DNA from: Nitrosotalea sp.
GTDB taxonomy: Archaea; Thermoproteota; Nitrososphaeria; Nitrososphaerales; Nitrosopumilaceae
DNA: 17,448 bases
Assembly (NCBI GenBank): GCA_031296345.1
Contig: JARLFW010000177.1
Location: forward strand, 1-17,448
Reading direction: 5' to 3'
In this document: piece after piece, positions 13,761 through 17,448 of the stretch
How positions within the stretch are numbered: the first letter of the stretch is position 1
Layout: each line of letters begins with the position of its first letter
Made by a program: the position numbers and the translations under genes
Notes under the pieces: generated by a model
The model's input: only the letters and a program-made list of their open reading frames with translations
Databases searched by the model: none
What the model was told of the DNA's origin: nothing

Positions 13761-14924
13761 GTGATTTTCGTCTATACCATGTCAGTAAAAGAAGCTAGTA
13801 TGCAAAATGAAACAACTGAGACTAAGACTAGCCGATTACTAGTTATTTGCGTTGACAGAGATGATGATATTGGAGTAAAAGCAGGTGTTGTTACACCAGT
13901 AGTTGGACGTAATGCATGCATAGATGCAGCTCAAAGACTTGCATTAGAAGATCCTGAAGATGCTGATTCTAATTCGATTTTTGCGGCTGTTAAAACATTT
14001 GAAGATTTGATAAGCAAGGGATACCAAGCAGAGGTTGCAATAGTTGCAGGTACTCAAAATAAAGGGGTACAAGGAGATGAAAAAATCATTTCTCAAGTAA
14101 AGACTCTAGCAACAAAATTTGCAGCAAATGGAGCTGTAATAGTATCTGATGGTGAAGATGATGAAAGTGTCATACCAATAATTCAAAATGTATTACCAAT
14201 AATTTCTGTAAAAAGAGTAGTAATGCGAGTAAGCAGAACTGTAGAATATTCGTATGCAGTATTGGGAAGATATCTCAAAGCAATAGCTTTTGATTCAAAA
14301 TATTCAAAATTCTTTTTAGGCGTCCCTGGAATGCTTTTACTAATAGGTGGAATAGGTACTGTTCTTGGGTTAACCACACAAATATTTGCAGTTCTAGTTA
14401 GCATTCTTGGTGGAGCATTTCTAATCAGGGCTTTTGATATAGATAGAGCTTGGACCAATTGGAATAAACCAACACCTGGTGGATTCATACGAACTTTTAC
14501 TCTAGTGGCAGGAATTGTCATGATTCTTGCATCGTTAACATCTGGTCTAAGTGCTGTCATACCGGGCATTACTGCAAAACCTGATAGTATTTTGAAATTA
14601 GTTTTGAATCAAGAAACAACGGGGCTCTTTATTTCTGGAATGCTACCATTTCTTTGGATGGGAATAGGGTGCATCTTTGGAGGTTCACTGTTAAGTAGTT
14701 GGTTCAAGGGAAGCATTAGATCAATTACAGATATTCTAAGGTTGATAGTATTAGCTGCACTTTATCCAATTGTTTACCAGTTTACTATAATCATGATAAA
14801 AGGAGAGAGTCCAGTTACTCTCATTCCTCCATTGTTACTTGGCCTTGCAGTAATACTGATATCTGCGTCTCTGCTCTTCCACAAATATAGAAAAAAGAAG
14901 GGCGGTGAAGCACTATCAGAATAA
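13761..14924 (+). CDS. DUF373 family membrane protein
   Basis: A 387-residue protein of the archaeal DUF373 family. Residues about 24-175 form a soluble alpha-beta domain with LLVICVDRDDDIG (26-38), G-V-V-T-P-V-V-G-R-N and V-A-I-V-A-G followed by V-I-V-S-D-G-E-D-D-E-S. These acidic clusters could bind metal or phosphate. About six membrane helices follow (from about 183 to 377), ending in a basic tail. No enzymatic activity is established for the family. Starts possible are GTG 13761, ATG 13779 and ATG 13800. A TATA-like box fits the first two, and the domain begins after residue 24, so all are compatible. The next gene encodes the cis-prenyltransferase, so a role in lipid-carrier or envelope biology is plausible but inferred. 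Confidence 0.82.
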   Translation: MIFVYTMSVKEASMQNETTETKTSRLLVICVDRDDDIGVKAGVVTPVVGRNACIDAAQRLALEDPEDADSNSIFAAVKTFEDLISKGYQAEVAIVAGTQNKGVQGDEKIISQVKTLATKFAANGAVIVSDGEDDESVIPIIQNVLPIISVKRVVMRVSRTVEYSYAVLGRYLKAIAFDSKYSKFFLGVPGMLLLIGGIGTVLGLTTQIFAVLVSILGGAFLIRAFDIDRAWTNWNKPTPGGFIRTFTLVAGIVMILASLTSGLSAVIPGITAKPDSILKLVLNQETTGLFISGMLPFLWMGIGCIFGGSLLSSWFKGSIRSITDILRLIVLAALYPIVYQFTIIMIKGESPVTLIPPLLLGLAVILISASLLFHKYRKKKGGEALSE

Positions 14925-14950
14925 AAGATAAAGTTCTCAATTTAGGCGGT

Positions 14951-15703
14951 TTGTATAGCCTATACTCTAAGAAATTAGAAAAGGACATTCATAGTGGAGA
15001 GATGCCAAATCACATTGCTATCATTCTTGATGGAAATAGAAGATGGGCAAAACGTAATCTGATTATGAAGTTAGAGGGCCACTTTAGAGGAGCGGATGCT
15101 GTAGAAAAATTGCTAGACTGGTGTGAAGAGCTAAATATCAAAATAATTACTTTGTATGTACTATCATCAGAAAATCTCAGTAGACAAGATGAGGAGTTGG
15201 ACTATCTCTATGATTTGATAAATGAACGATTACTCAAGTTATACAATGATCCCAGAATACACAAGAATCGTATGAAGGTAAAGGCTATCGGAAGTGTGGA
15301 GTTGTTGCCAGATTTTCTAAGAGATATCCTCAATAAACTTGAAGATGCTACAAAAGACTATGACAATCATTACTTGAACATTGCAATAGCTTATGGTGGA
15401 CAAAATGAACTTGTTGACGCAATCAAAAAGATTGGTTCCAGAATTAAAGACGGTTCTTTAGATGTTAATCAAATAGACAAGGATGTAATAGAATCCAGTT
15501 TGTATACTTCACACCTACCTCAATCATCACCTGATATGATATTGAGGACGTCGGGGGAGAAGCGGTTAAGTGGTTTTTTACTGTGGCAAAGTGCGTACAG
15601 TGAACTTGTTTTCATGGATATTTATTGGCCAGAATTTAGGAAGATCGACCTTATGCGAGCAATAAGGACCTTTCAGAAGAGAGGTCGTAGACTAGGAAAA
15701 TAG
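14951..15703 (+). CDS. uppS: cis-polyprenyl diphosphate synthase (UppS family)
   Basis: Extends an allylic diphosphate with isopentenyl diphosphate in cis to make the long polyprenyl (dolichol-type) carrier used for protein N-glycosylation. Numbered from the TTG start (250 aa), it has the catalytic A-I-I-L-D-G-N-R-R-W-A with Asp27, G-H-F-R-G-A-D (43-49), S-S-E-N-L-S-R (72-78) and the C-terminal signature RTSGEKRLSGFLLWQSAY (199-216), followed by D-I-Y-W-P-E-F. All family motifs are intact. The start is uncertain. The frame is open back to 14909 with no ATG/GTG/TTG, and an ATA at 14921 overlaps the DUF373 stop as ATAA with GGTGA upstream. The longer form adds ten plausible residues (IKDKVLNLGG). 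It is co-transcribed with DUF373. Confidence 0.93.
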   Translation: MYSLYSKKLEKDIHSGEMPNHIAIILDGNRRWAKRNLIMKLEGHFRGADAVEKLLDWCEELNIKIITLYVLSSENLSRQDEELDYLYDLINERLLKLYNDPRIHKNRMKVKAIGSVELLPDFLRDILNKLEDATKDYDNHYLNIAIAYGGQNELVDAIKKIGSRIKDGSLDVNQIDKDVIESSLYTSHLPQSSPDMILRTSGEKRLSGFLLWQSAYSELVFMDIYWPEFRKIDLMRAIRTFQKRGRRLGK

Positions 15704-15741
15704 AAAAGAGAAATACGGGACACTAGAAACTCATTTTGTAA

Positions 15742-16158
15742 ATGTTGGAAGAAAGATCAGCAGGTACAATCCTTTACCAAGAATCTCCATCAGGTAAGGT
15801 GTATTTGCTTTTAAATTATCCTTCAGGTCACTGGGATTTTGTCAAAGGAAATATTGAGAAAGGTGAGACTTTCAGGCAAACAGTTCTCAGAGAGGTAAGA
15901 GAAGAAACAGGAATAACAGATATTGATTTTGTTGAAGGGTTTGAAGACAAGGTAGAGTATCATTACCAGCGAGATGGTCAAGTGATACACAAGGAAGTTG
16001 TCTTTTTTTTGGCAAGTACAAAAACAAACGATGTGGTGCTATCACATGAGCATCGTGATTACATATGGCTAAACTTCAATGATGCTCTCAAGAAATTAAC
16101 ATATAAGACTGCTCAAAAATTATTCAAAAAAGTCAAAGATTTAGGATTTGAGGGTTAG
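15742..16158 (+). CDS. Nudix hydrolase, Ap4A-hydrolase-like
   Basis: A 138-residue Nudix protein. The complete box G-x5-E-x7-R-E-V-x-E-E-x-G-I is at residues 36-58 (G36, E42, R50-E51, E54-E55, G57). The context SAGTILYQ near the start, then G-H-W-D-F-V-K-G-N-I-E-K-G-E before the box, resembles diadenosine tetraphosphate hydrolases of the (asymmetrical) Nudix type. Likely action is hydrolysis of a nucleoside diphosphate linked to another moiety, such as Ap4A, but the exact substrate is not fixed by sequence. It lies 38 bp after uppS on the same strand, without an obvious own TATA box, so it is probably the last gene of the DUF373 operon. A hairpin with T-run follows. Confidence 0.9.
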   Translation: MLEERSAGTILYQESPSGKVYLLLNYPSGHWDFVKGNIEKGETFRQTVLREVREETGITDIDFVEGFEDKVEYHYQRDGQVIHKEVVFFLASTKTNDVVLSHEHRDYIWLNFNDALKKLTYKTAQKLFKKVKDLGFEG

Positions 16159-16215
16159 CTCTTGAAGATTTCGTGCTTCAAGCTGAGGATTTTTTGAATT
16201 AAGAATTGTTCTTCA
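16141..16215 (-). other. pyrF: in-frame continuation of pyrF beyond the TGA stop
   Basis: After the TGA at 16215-16213, 23 sense codons (RTILNSKNPQLEARNLQELTLKS split as R-T-I-L-N-S-K-N-P, then Q-L-E-A-R-N-L-Q, then E-L-T-L-K-S) precede a TAA at 16143-16141. The first nine match the expected OMP decarboxylase ending, in which Gly-Arg-x-Ile is followed by a final helix. With Gly at the TGA the protein would be 249 residues. The extension would overlap the Nudix 3' end by 18 bp, in keeping with the other convergent overlaps here. Confidence 0.75.
16161..16195 (+). terminator. candidate terminator after the Nudix gene
   Basis: The inverted repeat CTTGAAG/CTTCAAG (16161-16167 and 16176-16182, 8-nt loop) is followed by a run of six T at 16190-16195. 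It starts 3 bp after the Nudix stop. It also lies within the frame that continues pyrF past its TGA on the other strand. Confidence 0.4.
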
Positions 16216-16890
16216 CACAATTAGATAGTTTGCACCTGCATTCAATGCATCATTTGGATCTCCTCCTTGAGTTCCAACCCCAGGGGAGTAGATCTCAAAT
16301 CTTCCTTTTGCTTTTTTGCTTGACAGTTCTATAAGTTTTGGAACAGTTGCACCGACAACAATTCCGTCAACATGTAAAGAATACGACCATTTTAAGAAAA
16401 GTTCATGAAGATTTGACATTTTTTTAGTACTTGGATCTTGAATTCTTAGGCCATATCCCAACTTTGCCCCTGGATGACTCATGTGTACCAGAGCTATGAT
16501 CCCTCGATTATTCTTATGAGCATTTTTTACAAGTTGTGATAAATTTTCAGGTCCCATAATTGGATTTGCAATTACTGCATCAAATCCACTTTGCCAGAGT
16601 CGTTGTAAGGTAACAAGATTAGTATTTCCAATGTCATTTAGTTTTATGTCAGCTATTGTTTGCAATCCAAAATCATGTGCAACTTGATTTATTTTTTTAA
16701 TACTCTTTTCACCAAGTGGCAACAATAGATGAAAATTAAATTTTATAGCACATAGATATTTGCCCAGTGTTTTTATATTTTGTATAGTTTTTTTCTCAAG
16801 TAGTTCTATATTTTTATCATCTAGATCGTTTGCTAATATTATGGAACTTCTCAGAGAAGAATCCTTCATTCTTTTTCTGAAATTACTCAT
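16213..16890 (-). CDS. pyrF: orotidine-5'-phosphate decarboxylase, C-terminally truncated by TGA
   Basis: Catalyses the last step of UMP synthesis. The 225 visible residues contain the substrate-binding Asp in L-A-N-D (19-22), a lysine strand C-A-I-K (47-50), the catalytic A-D-I-K-L-N-D (80-86, D-x-K-x-x-D) and the phosphate-loop motif SPGVGTQGGD (202-211). The chain ends at G-A-N-Y-L-I-V, exactly where the family has Gly-Arg-x-Ile. The next codon is TGA (16215-16213), and the same frame then reads R-T-I-L-N-S-K-N-P and on to a stop at 16141. So the Gly and the phosphate-gripper Arg (Arg203 in the Methanothermobacter enzyme) are cut off, probably by GGA to TGA. The ATG overlaps the upstream gene's stop (ATGA). 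As written, activity should be strongly impaired. Confidence 0.85.
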   Translation of the reverse strand: MSNFRKRMKDSSLRSSIILANDLDDKNIELLEKKTIQNIKTLGKYLCAIKFNFHLLLPLGEKSIKKINQVAHDFGLQTIADIKLNDIGNTNLVTLQRLWQSGFDAVIANPIMGPENLSQLVKNAHKNNRGIIALVHMSHPGAKLGYGLRIQDPSTKKMSNLHELFLKWSYSLHVDGIVVGATVPKLIELSSKKAKGRFEIYSPGVGTQGGDPNDALNAGANYLIV

Positions 16891-17448
16891 AGCTTGACTA
16901 GAGGATGCTTACCTTTGAGTTTTATCACTTTAAGGTACGAGTATCCATGGTCACTAACTGTACTGACAAAAGATGGTTCTATGCCATCTTTGCTAGAATA
17001 TTTCAAAAATGGTTTTGTAGGTTCATAATCGAGTTTAACATGACAAAAGTATGATGTCTCATCAGACTCATTAAAGTTCATGAATACTCCAACATACCAA
17101 TTAGCACCATCTTGGAAAGCAAAGAGCGGAAACGGTGATTCTTCAAATCCATAACTTAGTTTGATCAAACTTGCAAGGTCTTCAAGTTCTATTGATTCGT
17201 ATACAACTTCAGGAAGTGATATAGTTTCTGGTTTTAGAGTCTCAGGGAGAGATTTGACTCTAACAATTGGCGAATAGAGATACATGGGATTTGTTACTGT
17301 ATTTACCACATCATAGTCTTCTTTTCCTGCCTTGAAACCATATGAAAGATAATGACCTTTTTTGTCTGTTTGAACATAGAAATTCACAGACCTTTCTTTT
17401 AGAAGATCCATCTGTACTGAAATTACGCTTTTTCCATCAAGTTCAAAG
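16887..17448 (-). CDS. unknown protein, 5' end beyond the window
   Basis: The frame stays open to the right edge (encoding F-E-L-D-G-K-S-V-I-S-V-Q before the ATG at 17411), so that ATG is probably internal and the gene starts outside. About 186 residues are visible. They are beta-strand-rich with many aromatics (for example Y-L-S-Y-G-F-K-A-G, W-Y-V-G-V-F-M-N-F, Y-F-C-H-V-K-L-D-Y). There is no membrane segment, Cys cluster or catalytic motif that I can name. I do not recognise the family. The stop overlaps the pyrF ATG (ATGA), so the two are co-transcribed and probably translationally coupled. Whether it has a role in pyrimidine metabolism cannot be told from the sequence. Confidence 0.65.
   Translation of the reverse strand, partial: FELDGKSVISVQMDLLKERSVNFYVQTDKKGHYLSYGFKAGKEDYDVVNTVTNPMYLYSPIVRVKSLPETLKPETISLPEVVYESIELEDLASLIKLSYGFEESPFPLFAFQDGANWYVGVFMNFNESDETSYFCHVKLDYEPTKPFLKYSSKDGIEPSFVSTVSDHGYSYLKVIKLKGKHPLVKL

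Noticed and set aside
14183..14569. Open frame of 128 codons on the minus strand
   Set aside because: It lies wholly inside the DUF373 gene, whose protein has clear family motifs and membrane helices; the antisense product has no recognisable features and no promoter.
16213..16215. TGA in pyrF as a selenocysteine codon
   Set aside because: The position is a Gly in the family, no selenocysteine insertion structure is evident downstream, and this lineage is not known to use selenocysteine.
17409..17411. ATG at 17411 as the true start of the gene before pyrF
   Set aside because: The frame continues open to the window edge with protein-like sequence, and there is no SD or TATA box at the right distance.

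Overview
The window is a gene-dense, AT-rich stretch of archaeal chromosome. It carries aIF1A, aIF2-beta, RIO1, topoisomerase VI A and B, a two-KH-domain ribosome-biogenesis protein, DUF424, DUF373, a CXC-type MTA phosphorylase and a cis-polyprenyl transferase. This gene set and order, with the sequon-rich secreted Ig-like protein, best fit Thaumarchaeota/Nitrososphaerota (an ammonia-oxidiser-type genome). The lineage is inferred from protein character, not from a search. I see no rRNA, tRNA, CRISPR array, insertion sequence or prophage.

Layout, left to right. (1) 1-1320 (+): 3' part of an OLD/AAA-type ATPase with a degenerate TOPRIM-like domain, cut by the window edge. (2) 1429-3558 (+): secreted protein of about six Ig-like repeats. 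(3) 3607-4910 (+): apt-mtnP, a two-gene adenine salvage operon. (4) 4907-6003 (-): three-gene operon of a TrmB-like HTH protein, a small Zn-site protein and a small unknown. It diverges from ubiX (6061-6618, +), and one AT-rich block probably supplies both TATA boxes. (5) 6732-7202 (+): membrane-anchored Hsp20-like protein. (6) 7188-11952 (-): aIF1A-RIO1-KH-top6B-top6A, an information-processing operon with overlapping genes. (7) 12000-12924 (-): DUF424, aIF2-beta and a 47-aa zinc ribbon. (8) 13180-15703 and 15742-16158 (+): membrane-anchored helical protein, DUF373 membrane protein, cis-prenyltransferase (dolichol-type lipid carrier) and Nudix hydrolase. (9) 16141-17448 (-): an unknown gene running off the right edge, coupled by ATGA overlap to pyrF.

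Two patterns cross the window. Many first genes of transcription units have a TATA-like box centred about 25-32 nt before the start codon and no Shine-Dalgarno (SD), so they are probably leaderless or nearly so. Several internal operon genes (RIO1, KH, top6B and the Zn-site gene at 5597) have clear SD sequences. About 8 of 21 visible starts are TTG or GTG, including those of aIF1A and aIF2-beta.

The most striking anomaly is in pyrF (orotidine-5'-phosphate decarboxylase). The reading frame stops at a TGA exactly where the family has the Gly of its C-terminal Gly-Arg phosphate-binding motif. The same frame then continues with the expected Arg-Thr-Ile and 20 more plausible residues. This looks like a GGA-to-TGA nonsense change (or sequence error) removing the phosphate-gripper arginine and last helix. 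I found no clear novel multi-gene defence or mobile system.
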